A stretch of 57,960 bases of DNA from Balneolaceae bacterium (GCA_017643365.1 JAEPNO010000018.1:1-57960); one strand, 5' to 3'. Shown: positions 28,065-36,751, counted from the stretch's first letter. A program made the numbers and translations. The notes: generated by a model not told the origin, from the letters alone.

Positions 28065-31000
28065 TTAATTCTGCTCTTTTGGCTGATTTATAGTTAGTAT
28101 AACGAGTTCTCCATCATTTTGCGATACCAATAATGCCGTTCTGCCATCACTTAGAGAAATAGATTCAACATCTCGAACCTGATTCCGTTGATATTCGCCG
28201 AGGGTTTCAAAAGGTGCTGATGAAAACGAAAAAGCGGAGTCTTGAATCAAAACTTCGCCAAAATTGGCATCGTAACGACCCAAAAGAGGACGAACCCCAT
28301 AGAAGTTTCCATTTAGATAAAGGTCATTGATGCCATCAGCATTGGCATCGAACAAGGTGGCTGAATAGATCGGAGCGAATTGCGCCGACATTGGCAATCG
28401 ATGAATTTCAAACTCTACACCTGTTTTATTTTCTAGAACCACGCTTTCAAAGAATACAGCTGTTTTTTGGATGGATGAATCTAGTGCAGCTTGATAAAAC
28501 CAATCTTTTAAACTGTATGATGAAACGGCTTGGTAGCTATTAAAGTTTTTACGTAATCCGGTGAGTTGCTCGAATAGTTCATCCACCATTGCCAACGGAT
28601 ATTCCTTTCCATCAACAGTTCGGACAACGATTGGGTCTGCTTTTTGATCAACGTTGAAATCATTTAAATACAACTTCACCGGTTCTTCCAGGGATGCATT
28701 CAAATAGGAATTCAATCCCAAATTTCCGGCAACTATGTCCAAATCACCATCTCCGTCAATATCTACTGCGTCGAGGCTATTCCACCATCCTTCTGTGTTT
28801 AATAAGCCTGATTCTTCCGTAACTTCTTCAAAAATAGTACTGATGGTATCAGCATTGGCCACATCGCTTAAGATGTTCGAAAAGACTTTGATGGGCATCC
28901 ACTCACCCGTTACTACCAAATCCTGATCCCCATCTTCGTCAGTGTCCAACCAAACTGCATCGGTTACCATGCCCACGTTTCGCAATTGAGGGGCGATGAT
29001 ATCGGTTACGTCGGTAAAATTTCCACGACCATCATTTTGGAGCAAGAAACTAACCGGATCGAGTCCATAAAGCCCCGGGACGCTTAATCCACCAATGAAC
29101 AAATCCTGATCTCCGTCGTTGTCAAAGTCGCCGTTGGTGGCCACCGATGAATTGGCGTACATCGCCGGGAAAGTTTGGGAATACACGAACGAACCATCAC
29201 CACGATTCAAATACAATCGATCTAACAACTCGCGGAATTGCCCCACAATTTGCCCGCCACCACTTGTTACCAATAAATCAGGAAACTCATCCCCGTTTGC
29301 ATCAAAAAATAGAGCGTCGGTGTCTTCATTAAAACGATCTTCGAATAGTTCGGGGTTTTCCTTTTTTTGGAAGGTTCCCTCTAATGTTTGAAGCCAAATC
29401 TCGCCGATTTGCAAAGCTGCATTTCCAATAAAAAAGTCTTCCAAGCCATCGTTGTTCACATCTGCAACTGCCAAAGGCGGACCGATCGTTGAAAGTTTAT
29501 GTGGAATCAGGCGTTCGTTATCAAAATCGATGAATTCGTTTTCGTTGTGCTTAGCGTTTACACCTAGATCGGAAGTCACATCGGTGAATATTGGTGTCTC
29601 GAATATTTTGGTTTGATAAGAATACGTTTCCCTTGCAAAAGCCTGATCGAGATGAATGAGTGTATTTGCTGAATTATTGCTGAGTAATTGAGTTCGATCA
29701 TCCGGCCAAATCACCCGAATCGAATCGATAGTATCGGATTCGCCTAATCCCAAATGAAGGGTGTGGCTCATCGACGATTGAAATCCTCGAACCGGAGACT
29801 GTTCTAACACAAAACGAGTTCCTTCCGCAAAAACCCAAATTTTTGCCCCGATTCCTGAAGTGTTGGCGTCATCGCCCATCAAATGGAACTGTACAAAATT
29901 ACTGGATTGCTCTTCGGAGTTGGTTTCGTTGCGATAGATAAACGCCGGCTGGTTCACATTGTTTACGATCAAGTCGAGATCACCGTCGTTATCCAGATCA
30001 GAATAAGTAGCGCCGTTCGAGTAGCTTTCCTCCCCTAAACCCCAATCCGTTGATAAATCAGAAAAAGTTAAATCTGCATTATTTTTGAATACGGCATTAG
30101 GAATCTTTAGCTGAGGCATTCGCTGTACCAACTTCAGATTTTCAGGATTAACTCCCTGCTGTAGTGAAAGTTGCACATCGGAACCTGAAATAAATTTTAT
30201 GTAGTCAAGATCGTTCGGTCGGCGAAAGATTCCGTTGGCAATGTAAAAATCACGAAATCCGTCGTTGTCTAAATCGGCCAGCAAGCCGGACCAACTCCAA
30301 TCGGTTGCTTCGATGCCGGCCAGATATCCGATCTCGCTAAATAATGGTAAACCGGTTGGGGTTTTCCCTCGATTCAACTGCAGCATATTGCGCGAATATT
30401 GCGGGTAATACCCATAACTTTCTTTGATTCGAGCAACCTGATACGTATCTCCACCACCCGATTTTTTCAGGATTTCTTCCTCGTAAGGAAGCATGTCGGT
30501 GGTGGCTATATCCTGTTTTCCATCGTTATTGATGTCGGCAATATCCACACTCATACTAAACTGACTGGTATGCTGCACCACTTCGCGAATGGATTCGGTG
30601 AATGTGCCATCCTGATTGTTGATGTACAAATAATCGTCTTCGTGGAAATCGTTGGCCACGTAAATATCCGGCCAGCCGTCTTCGTTGATGTCGCTGATGG
30701 TAACCCCCAAGCCGAAGCCAAGTGCACTGCTGAAAATCCCGGCTTGCTCGCTCACTTCCGTAAACGCATCCCCATCATTACGATAGAGCTTATCGCCAGA
30801 TTTCGGATCGATCCGCTCTCGGCTTTCAATAGGCGCATAGCTGTAGATAGAATGCACGGAATGGTTCAAAAGAAAAAGGTCGAGATCGCCGTCTTTATCG
30901 TAATCAAAAAAAGCAGCTTGTACCGAATATCCTTCGAAATCTAAACCAAAGTTTGCCGATTGTTCACTAAAAGTCTCATCCTGATTGTTGATGAAAAGCT

Positions 31001-31427
31001 GATTGTGTCCTGTTCTGCTCAAATAGTTTACGTTACTCACAAAAATATCGAGCCAACCATCGCCATTAACATCGGCCATAGCAACACCGGTGCTCCAGCT
31101 TCCCTCCTGATGAATGACTCCTGCTTGTTGGGTGATGTCATCGAACTGAAAATCTCCCTTGTTCAGGTATAATTTGTTCTCATTTTGATTGGAGGTGAAA
31201 AAGAGATCGTCTAAACCGTCGTTGTTGATGTCTCCTGCAGCAACTCCACCACCGTTGTAGTAATACAGGTAGTTCAAAAAGTTGAAAGTGGTGTCTTCTA
31301 CTAAAGTATTTTCAAAATCCACACCCGATGTTGAAGGAGGTATTTTTTCGAAACGAGTATTTCCCGAACAAGCGGTCAACAGCATTACAACTGCTCCTAA
31401 TAAGGAGAGTGTCGTGTAATTTCGCAT
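28065..31427 (-). CDS. CRTAC1-type FG-GAP/VCBS lipoprotein with ASPIC/UnbV domain (paralogue C)
   Basis: A 1120-residue lipoprotein (LLTACSGNT) with the same architecture as the two paralogues at 11685-14945 and 18261-21512: N-terminal FG-GAP repeats (DINNDGLDDLFF, DVNGDGWLDIFVS, DYDKDGDLDLFLLN), a central ASPIC/UnbV segment (GIGAKIWVFAEGTRF to RVIWPDDR) and C-terminal FG-GAP repeats. It is evenly diverged from them along its whole length and does not share the near-identical tract. It is co-transcribed with the haloperoxidase-like gene (five bases apart). Probably a surface protein; function unknown. Confidence 0.88.
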   Translation of the reverse strand: MRNYTTLSLLGAVVMLLTACSGNTRFEKIPPSTSGVDFENTLVEDTTFNFLNYLYYYNGGGVAAGDINNDGLDDLFFTSNQNENKLYLNKGDFQFDDITQQAGVIHQEGSWSTGVAMADVNGDGWLDIFVSNVNYLSRTGHNQLFINNQDETFSEQSANFGLDFEGYSVQAAFFDYDKDGDLDLFLLNHSVHSIYSYAPIESRERIDPKSGDKLYRNDGDAFTEVSEQAGIFSSALGFGLGVTISDINEDGWPDIYVANDFHEDDYLYINNQDGTFTESIREVVQHTSQFSMSVDIADINNDGKQDIATTDMLPYEEEILKKSGGGDTYQVARIKESYGYYPQYSRNMLQLNRGKTPTGLPLFSEIGYLAGIEATDWSWSGLLADLDNDGFRDFYIANGIFRRPNDLDYIKFISGSDVQLSLQQGVNPENLKLVQRMPQLKIPNAVFKNNADLTFSDLSTDWGLGEESYSNGATYSDLDNDGDLDLIVNNVNQPAFIYRNETNSEEQSSNFVQFHLMGDDANTSGIGAKIWVFAEGTRFVLEQSPVRGFQSSMSHTLHLGLGESDTIDSIRVIWPDDRTQLLSNNSANTLIHLDQAFARETYSYQTKIFETPIFTDVTSDLGVNAKHNENEFIDFDNERLIPHKLSTIGPPLAVADVNNDGLEDFFIGNAALQIGEIWLQTLEGTFQKKENPELFEDRFNEDTDALFFDANGDEFPDLLVTSGGGQIVGQFRELLDRLYLNRGDGSFVYSQTFPAMYANSSVATNGDFDNDGDQDLFIGGLSVPGLYGLDPVSFLLQNDGRGNFTDVTDIIAPQLRNVGMVTDAVWLDTDEDGDQDLVVTGEWMPIKVFSNILSDVANADTISTIFEEVTEESGLLNTEGWWNSLDAVDIDGDGDLDIVAGNLGLNSYLNASLEEPVKLYLNDFNVDQKADPIVVRTVDGKEYPLAMVDELFEQLTGLRKNFNSYQAVSSYSLKDWFYQAALDSSIQKTAVFFESVVLENKTGVEFEIHRLPMSAQFAPIYSATLFDANADGINDLYLNGNFYGVRPLLGRYDANFGEVLIQDSAFSFSSAPFETLGEYQRNQVRDVESISLSDGRTALLVSQNDGELVILTINQPKEQN

Positions 31428-31504
31428 AGATGAGTGATTGTAAGTAGTTGCTTGCGATTAGATTCCCTTGAAAATAGGAATTGACATGACAAAAAGAAGC
31501 GACT

Positions 31505-32491
31505 CTACAACAGTTTAATAATCAAGCCGACTGCTATGGATTGGCGCATTTGTAGTTTCTTGGTCACATCGTCGTCGTACATCAATTCGAATTGCAATAT
31601 TGTTGATAGAAAACTATTAAGTTTGCCTGATAGGGAGTTTCTGAAAATAATATCCGTTCGGCGAACGGGAAGCAACAAATTGGTAAAGGTGCTGAGTTCT
31701 GTAGTGTAGTTAAATGTTTCGGCAAAGGCTTTATCCCAATGAATGGAAATGGTGAAACCACCCTCCGAACGCATGTTTTTGCCTTCACGTAATCCATAAA
31801 GTTGGCCAAGCGAATCTACTTGCACAAAGGTCTGTTTTAAACCCAAACCGGTTTGCACCGAGAAAAACTCATCGGGTTGATAGGATAAACCAATGGATTC
31901 GGTTAGATATCCGGGGGCCATAAAATCTGACACGATATTTTCATTATCGTCATCATAGCCTTCTACAAATTGGGTCCTGAAATCAATTTCGGTAAACGTA
32001 CTGAGTTGATACGATCCCAGAAAATAATCGAGTTTGTATCGAAAGTTGATGAGATCCGCTGTTTTTTTCGATCCTTCGCCATCCAACCATGTTTGTCCGT
32101 ACTGCAAGTTAAAGCGTATGGTGTTTGAAAAGGAATCGCCTGAGTATTTAAATCTCGCCAAAGTTGAAGCTGTTGTTGCCACTGTATTCACACCACCCTG
32201 GCTCCAATTTCGATAACTGGCCTGATTCCCATTAATATTCAAATTCCATGATCTCGTCCACGGATTGGGTTTTTCCTCTTCAGCCGTGCTATCATTTTCT
32301 GCAGCTACCGGTATAATTTTCTCGAACTTATCTGCTTGTTCTTCCAGAATTTCACGTACTTCTGCCTCCCCCGGTGTTGTTGCCTGATAAGCTTCTACCT
32401 GATTACTAAGTGCAAAAAGAATGGAAACGAGTAAAAAAGATAACGATGTGCGTCGAATAGCAGGAGTGCAAAGCCCTCTATTTGAAGTCAT
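31505..32491 (-). CDS. DUF3078 family outer-membrane beta-barrel-like protein
   Basis: A 328-residue exported protein. A signal segment (SLSFLLVSILFALSNQVEAYQ) precedes an acidic linker and then a DUF3078-type domain starting WTRSWNLNINGNQASYRNWSQGG, with repeated amphipathic strands (NTIRFNLQYGQTW, INFRYKLDYFLG, STFTEIDFRTQF) up to the final leucine-rich strand. Such proteins are predicted small outer-membrane barrels of unknown role. It lies 77 bases upstream of FG-GAP paralogue C on the same strand. An internal start nearer the signal peptide cannot be excluded. Confidence 0.8.
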   Translation of the reverse strand: MTSNRGLCTPAIRRTSLSFLLVSILFALSNQVEAYQATTPGEAEVREILEEQADKFEKIIPVAAENDSTAEEEKPNPWTRSWNLNINGNQASYRNWSQGGVNTVATTASTLARFKYSGDSFSNTIRFNLQYGQTWLDGEGSKKTADLINFRYKLDYFLGSYQLSTFTEIDFRTQFVEGYDDDNENIVSDFMAPGYLTESIGLSYQPDEFFSVQTGLGLKQTFVQVDSLGQLYGLREGKNMRSEGGFTISIHWDKAFAETFNYTTELSTFTNLLLPVRRTDIIFRNSLSGKLNSFLSTILQFELMYDDDVTKKLQMRQSIAVGLIIKLL

Positions 32492-32642
32492 GAAATAAGT
32501 CTGTAGAAATTGCCCTTTTAGAGAACAGCAAATATAAGGCTGTTTGGGTTAAATATTGCGCATAAATGCGTTAAGAGATGTTATTTCACTTTACTAAATA
32601 TTTATAAGGAGGTTTAGAGGAAGCTTTATACACCTCACCCAA

Positions 32643-32662
32643 CCCTCTCCTCAAGGAGAGGG
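32643..32662 (+). repeat. REP-like hairpin 1
   Basis: CCCTCTCC-TCAA-GGAGAGGG, a perfect eight-base-pair stem, preceded by CACCTCACCCAA and followed by CTTTTTT. The T run could let it terminate rightward transcripts. Four more copies lie at 33200, 33355, 33923 and 34032. Confidence 0.85.
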
Positions 32663-32675
32663 CTTTTTTGAATAT

Positions 32676-32729
32676 GAAGCAATCTCAGGATCTAGAATCT
32701 ATCATCAAACTTATTGTAGAGATCACTTC
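32676..32729 (+). repeat. 53-base direct repeat, left copy
   Basis: The block GAAGCAATC..AGGAT.TAGAATCTATCATCAAACTTATT.TAGAGATCACTTC occurs here and at 33001-33053 with few differences. It is non-coding. Confidence 0.75.
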
Positions 32730-32775
32730 TCGCTACAACTGTCGGGATCGTGAATGGTTCCTTTCTCCTGATTCC

Positions 32776-32945
32776 TAAAATCTATTTCGCCACTAAAGCA
32801 CAAAATCACTAAAAGTGTAAGAAGGTGGGGTTCGACAAGCTCACCCACCACTTCATTCAACTAATGTAGAAAAGTCCTCCTTTGAAGAAGGTGGATTCCG
32901 ACGAGCAGTCGGATGTCGAATTTAACCTCGACACAAAAGCACTAA
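32776..32945 (-). repeat. Inverted, diverged copy of the dispersed repeat
   Basis: Read on the minus strand it shows the blocks of the copies at 1-198 and 376-559 in the same order: TGTGTCGAG, GACTGCTCGTCGG, ATCCACC..TTCAAAGGAGGACTTTT, the GGTGGG..CCCACC hairpin, TTTTTAGTGATTTTGTGCTTTAGTGGCGA-type end. The outer TTTCTCCTGATTCC at 32762-32775 also matches the flank of copy 1. Confidence 0.72.
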
Positions 32946-33000
32946 AACACGGATGTAACTTAATTAATCCATTTGCGAGGATCCGACCTGTCGGGGAGAC

Positions 33001-33053
33001 GAAGCAATCCTAGGATTTAGAATCTATCATCAAACTTATTATAGAGATCACTT
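33001..33053 (+). repeat. 53-base direct repeat, right copy
   Basis: Second copy of the block at 32676-32729. The two copies enclose the inverted dispersed repeat, which may therefore have been inserted together with them or between them. Confidence 0.75.
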
Positions 33054-33096
33054 CACTTCACTCGTGAATTGAAGAAACTTAGATCTAGATCTTTTT

Positions 33097-33220
33097 ACAC
33101 CTCACCCAAGCCAAGATTAATTTTCCATTCTAAAAAATGGGAATGCTTCGATTTATGTTTGTTGGCTAGATCGCCGGAATCATTGATCACCTCACCCAAC
33201 CCTCTCCTCAAGGAGAGGGA
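33097..33220 (+). repeat. 120-base unit, left of the DUF559 gene
   Basis: The unit begins CACCTCACCCAA, has a variable middle and ends TCATTGATCACCTCACCCAA plus the CCCTCTCC-TCAA-GGAGAGGG hairpin (33200-33219). A second copy in the same orientation lies at 33824-33943, so the DUF559 gene is bracketed by direct repeats. Confidence 0.75.
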
Positions 33221-33354
33221 TATAAGCATAGATATTAATAATCATTTCTATGTATTTCCGAAATAAGCTGATTCAACTGTTTGTGAGTATTTTTTGATAT
33301 TGGTTGAGTGTCCTTTTGATATCTTAAACTCTAATATTTGCTCATTAGTAGGTT

Positions 33355-33387
33355 CCCTCTCCTTCAGGAGAGAGTTAGGGAGAGGTG
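33355..33387 (-). repeat. REP-like hairpin in reverse orientation, overlapping a gene end
   Basis: CCCTCTCC-TTCA-GGAGAGAG (33355-33374, one mismatch) followed by TTAGGGAGAGGTG. On the minus strand this is CACCTCTCCCTAA plus the hairpin. The last three codons and the TAA stop of the DUF559 gene lie within it. Confidence 0.8.
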
Positions 33388-33764
33388 TCATTTTTGATAA
33401 TATCACGTAACTCAGATAAACAACCCTCAATATTTTCAATCACTTTAGCATTTGAAAATCGAACAACTTGCAAACCTAGCTTCTCAAGTTCGGAAGTACG
33501 CGATTCATCCCTTCTTTTTTGCTCAATTTTATTATGGTATCCTCCATCAACTTCGATGATTAGTCTCTTCTCATGACAGTAGAAATCTGCAACATAAGAA
33601 TGTATCGGATGTTGACGCCTGAATTTTAGATTCTCAAACCTTCTTGCTCTTAAATATTGCCACAATACATCTTCAGCATTAGTCTGATTTAAACGTAATT
33701 GTTTAGCATTTTCAAATACTTGTGAATGAGCCCCGGCGTGTAAATTATTTTTGAACTTCACCAT
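33375..33764 (-). CDS. DUF559 endonuclease-like protein
   Basis: A 129-residue protein of the DUF559 family, related to Vsr-type and PD-(D/E)XK nucleases. Visible family blocks are LWQYLRARRFENLKFRRQHPI, the catalytic core VADFYCHEKRLIIEVDGGYH (Asp, Glu and the Glu-x-Asp-Gly-Gly pattern) and LGLQVVRFSNAKV. It has no signal peptide. Family members are widespread singletons with no settled biological role. Here the gene stands alone, bracketed by REP-like hairpins and 120-base direct repeats, and its C-terminal Thr-Ser-Pro-stop is encoded by a repeat. That arrangement suggests association with, or mobilisation by, the repeats. Confidence 0.85.
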   Translation of the reverse strand: MVKFKNNLHAGAHSQVFENAKQLRLNQTNAEDVLWQYLRARRFENLKFRRQHPIHSYVADFYCHEKRLIIEVDGGYHNKIEQKRRDESRTSELEKLGLQVVRFSNAKVIENIEGCLSELRDIIKNDTSP

Positions 33765-33823
33765 TTATATCCCCTATTGTATCCGAACCGCAATAAAATG
33801 AATTCAAAGTAATTTCGCCACTT

Positions 33824-33943
33824 CACCTCACCCAAGGTTATTCTAACTTGAAATAAAAGGTTTTGGTATTCGATTGTTATAATTCCAGCTAGCTCGTCAG
33901 ATTCATTGATCACCTCACCCAACCCTCTCCTCAAGGAGAGGGA
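33824..33943 (+). repeat. 120-base unit, right of the DUF559 gene
   Basis: Second copy of the unit at 33097-33220; the most conserved part is TCATTGATCACCTCACCCAA and the hairpin at 33923-33942. It lies just upstream of the DUF559 coding region, within a 359-base spacer that otherwise holds only the reverse hairpin at 34032 and the leader of the GH13 gene. Confidence 0.75.
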
Positions 33944-34031
33944 TTTTGGACTTTGAATCAAATCAAACTATGAAACCTTAAAATCCTTTGATAAATAAAT
34001 TTGAATGAGTGTCGAACTGATTGAAATAGTC

Positions 34032-34064
34032 CCCTCTCCTTGAGGTGAGGGCTAGGGTGAGGTG
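34032..34064 (-). repeat. REP-like hairpin in reverse orientation
   Basis: CCCTCTCC-TTGA-GGTGAGGG followed by CTAGGGTGAGGTG, an imperfect copy in the opposite orientation to the hairpin at 33923. The pair could fold into a larger structure about 60 bases upstream of the GH13 start. Confidence 0.75.
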
Positions 34065-34123
34065 CTATAGTGCATTTCTCCCAAATTGTTGATACTCTCT
34101 TTTCTCAATAATCAATCTCACTC

Positions 34124-36040
34124 ATGCGTACGTACTTCTTCCTATTTAGTCTTTTTTCGATCACTTTTCTTGCTTGCTCGGGTTCTAATCAATCAAACAT
34201 GCAATCAACCACGGCATTCGATGAACCACCGGAATGGAGTAAGGAAGCAATTTGGTATCAGATTTTTGTTGAACGATTTCGCAACGGGGATCCCACTAAT
34301 GATCCAACTCCAACTGATATCAAGGGATCGTATCCCGGCACAGTTCCTGAAAACTGGCAAACAACCGCATGGACACACGATTGGTACGCCCCAGATCCAT
34401 ACTGGGATGAGTTGGGCGATGTAACTGATTTTTTTGGAAATGAATTAACCTACTTTGGACAAAAAGCACAGCTTCGCAGATATGGTGGCGATCTCCAGGG
34501 AGTGTTAGATAAAATCGACTATTTGGATTCGCTCGGAGTTACCGCAATTTATTTCAATCCCTTAAACGACGCCCCTTCCCTTCATAAATTCGATGCCCGT
34601 TACTGGCATCATATCGATCGGAATTTCGGTCCCGACCCTGTTGGGGATAAGACTATGATTGAAAGTGAAAACCCGGCTGATCCCGATACCTGGGTTTGGA
34701 CACGTGCCGACAAAATGTTCTTAAAAGTGATTGAAGAACTTCATAAACGCGATATGAAATTGATTTTAGATTATAGTTGGAATCATACCGGAATTGAGTT
34801 TTGGGCATGGAAAGACATCCTTCAAAACCAAGCCGAAAGCGAGTACGCCGATTGGTATTTTGTGGATGAGTTTGACGATCCAAATACTGAGGAAAACGAA
34901 TTTGCTTATCGAGGTTGGGTTGGTGTATACACACTTCCTGAAATCCGCGAGACATATAGAGTTGATCATAGCGATGGCATCCATATTTTTGATGCAGACA
35001 TATACGCAGAGCAAGCCAAACAGCATATTTTTGATGTTACCCGACGATGGTTAGATCCAAATGGAGATGGTGATCCAAGTGATGGAATTGATGGTTTTCG
35101 GTTGGATGTAGCCGCAGAAGTTGGACTCACTTTCTGGCGCGATTATCGCAAATTTGTCCGCGGGATTAACCCCGATGCTTACCTCTTGGGAGAACTTTGG
35201 TGGCAGCAATATCCGGATGATTTACTTAATCCTGAGCAAATGTTGCGTGGTGATGTTTTCGATGCTCCAATGAATTATCGGTGGTACCGAGCTACTCGCC
35301 ATTTCTTTAATCAGTCTCCGGATAAGATCTCTGTAAGTGAATACGTGGATAGCCTGAAATCCTTCCAATCGAATATCAGAAAAGGGAATAATTATGCCAT
35401 GATGAACATGACGGCCAGTCATGATACTCCCAGATTCGGCACTTCGATCTACAACAAGAACAAATACATGTATCAGCCGAAACCGGATGATAATCCTGAG
35501 TATAAGATCGACAAACCGGATGCGAAGACTTATCAAACCATGAAGCTGATTCTCACTCAGCAATACACTTACATTGGTGCGCCTCAAATCTGGAACGGGG
35601 ATGAAATGGGAATGTGGGGTGCAAATGATCCATCAACCAGAAAGCCATTGATTTGGAAAGATTACGATTTTGAAAGCGAAACTACGCATCCACTTGGTTT
35701 CGATCGACCTCACAACGAAGTTCGTTTCAATGATGATTGGTTCAATTTTATGCGTGATTTAATCCACATGAGAAAAAGCAATCCCGTGTTAGCACATGGA
35801 GATTTAGAATATTTGCTAATTGATGATAATAATGAAGCTCTAGCCTATTCCAGATATGATGACGAGCATGAAATTATCACGGTTTTTAACGCAAGCAATC
35901 AATCTATTGTAGTTGAAATCCCAACCAAGTTTAGTTCTATGTACGAAACACTTCTTTACAGTACGACCTTCGAACAAAGCAACGACGGATTATCGATTGA
36001 GCTAGCGCCAAGATCCGCTGCCGTGCTTTCATCGAAATAA
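34124..36040 (+). CDS. GH13 alpha-amylase family lipoprotein
   Basis: A 638-residue lipoprotein (FLACSGS) of glycoside hydrolase family 13, acting on alpha-glucans. The four GH13 regions are present: region I as LDYSWNHTG (215-223), region II GFRLDVA with nucleophile Asp328, region III LGELWW with acid/base Glu357, and region IV ASHDTPR with Asp434. The insert DPNGDGDPSDGIDG before region II is typical of neopullulanase/cyclomaltodextrinase-like enzymes, so small or branched alpha-glucans are likely substrates. A C-terminal beta domain follows. It is convergent with the LuxR-type gene (10 bases apart). It is the only alpha-glucan enzyme beside a beta-glucan locus; co-regulation is possible but not shown. 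Confidence 0.9.
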   Translation: MRTYFFLFSLFSITFLACSGSNQSNMQSTTAFDEPPEWSKEAIWYQIFVERFRNGDPTNDPTPTDIKGSYPGTVPENWQTTAWTHDWYAPDPYWDELGDVTDFFGNELTYFGQKAQLRRYGGDLQGVLDKIDYLDSLGVTAIYFNPLNDAPSLHKFDARYWHHIDRNFGPDPVGDKTMIESENPADPDTWVWTRADKMFLKVIEELHKRDMKLILDYSWNHTGIEFWAWKDILQNQAESEYADWYFVDEFDDPNTEENEFAYRGWVGVYTLPEIRETYRVDHSDGIHIFDADIYAEQAKQHIFDVTRRWLDPNGDGDPSDGIDGFRLDVAAEVGLTFWRDYRKFVRGINPDAYLLGELWWQQYPDDLLNPEQMLRGDVFDAPMNYRWYRATRHFFNQSPDKISVSEYVDSLKSFQSNIRKGNNYAMMNMTASHDTPRFGTSIYNKNKYMYQPKPDDNPEYKIDKPDAKTYQTMKLILTQQYTYIGAPQIWNGDEMGMWGANDPSTRKPLIWKDYDFESETTHPLGFDRPHNEVRFNDDWFNFMRDLIHMRKSNPVLAHGDLEYLLIDDNNEALAYSRYDDEHEIITVFNASNQSIVVEIPTKFSSMYETLLYSTTFEQSNDGLSIELAPRSAAVLSSK

Positions 36041-36050
36041 GAACCAGTAT

Positions 36051-36701
36051 CTATTTTAAAGCGAGAAACCCATGAAGATCATCGGTGGGAAGGAGTCCGA
36101 GTTTCTTTCGAAGTCTGGAACGACTTATATACACGCTTGAAGGTTTAATGTGGAGTAATTCGGCAATTTCCTTGGCCGACATTCCAATTTTAATGTATGC
36201 ACACATTCTCAAATCGTTTGTTGTCAATTCCGGAAATTCTTGTTTTAAACTTGCGTAAAAACGCTTATTTAGTTCATCGATTTGAATATTGAAGGAGTCC
36301 TCTCCTTTTTCGGTGACTGAATTTATTTTAGCCAATATCTCTTTTGAATTTCGCGCCGTACTGTTTGGGTTCTTTTGAATTTGAACAATCAACATTTTTA
36401 TTGATTCCAGCACATCTGCTTTGGCGTCATTCTCCCGGGCAATTTTAGCTAACTCAATCGTCTTATTCTTTAACTCGGCTTTTAATTCTTCAAGTTCTCT
36501 TATAAGTATATTATCTGATTTCTTTTCAGAGTATTCAAAATCAACTTCGGAAATTAACTCATTGCGCTCTGACTGATTAGTTCTGATACCTGAAATGATG
36601 GACTTAATATTTCTGAATTGCCAGGCAACGAGTATGATAATAATCAGTGTAATTGCTGAAAACGCAATTAGTAATACCTCGGCTGTTAATAACGCCATCA
36701 A
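36051..36701 (-). CDS. Membrane-tethered LuxR-type HTH regulator
   Basis: A 216-residue protein with one N-terminal transmembrane segment (about 7-28), a charged coiled coil (about 45-100) and a C-terminal LuxR-type helix-turn-helix (about 155-216: LTTNDLRMCAYIKIG, SAKEIAELLHIKPSSVYIS, RSRLRKKLGL). Bacteroidota have larger regulators with this same C-terminal half preceded by periplasmic beta-propeller or TPR sensor domains; here the sensor part is missing. It would bind DNA while anchored in the inner membrane. Lying between the GH13 gene and the beta-glucan locus, it is a candidate regulator of either. A terminator separates it from the gene upstream. Confidence 0.8.
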   Translation of the reverse strand: MMALLTAEVLLIAFSAITLIIIILVAWQFRNIKSIISGIRTNQSERNELISEVDFEYSEKKSDNILIRELEELKAELKNKTIELAKIARENDAKADVLESIKMLIVQIQKNPNSTARNSKEILAKINSVTEKGEDSFNIQIDELNKRFYASLKQEFPELTTNDLRMCAYIKIGMSAKEIAELLHIKPSSVYISRSRLRKKLGLLPTDDLHGFLALK

Positions 36702-36751
36702 AGATTAAATTAGTTATCAGATTGTGTCAAATTTGAACTCAGGTAGATACT

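Larger units (their letters stand above)
32492..33374. other. Repeat-rich non-coding spacer
   Basis: I see no convincing gene here. Short open frames in this stretch run through repeats and have no family features. The spacer holds an inverted copy of the dispersed repeat found at 1-559, a 53-base direct repeat, a 120-base unit repeated on the far side of the DUF559 gene, and three CCCTCTCC hairpins. Confidence 0.75.

Noticed and set aside
33069-33439. Short open frames on both strands in the repeat region (33069-33266 and 33248-33439).
   Set aside because: They run through REP-like hairpins and repeat units, and have no recognisable domain or ribosome site.
32643-34064. Five similar palindromes considered as a CRISPR array.
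   Set aside because: Spacing is irregular (hundreds of bases), orientation is mixed, a gene lies among them, and no cas genes are present; they are REP-like elements.
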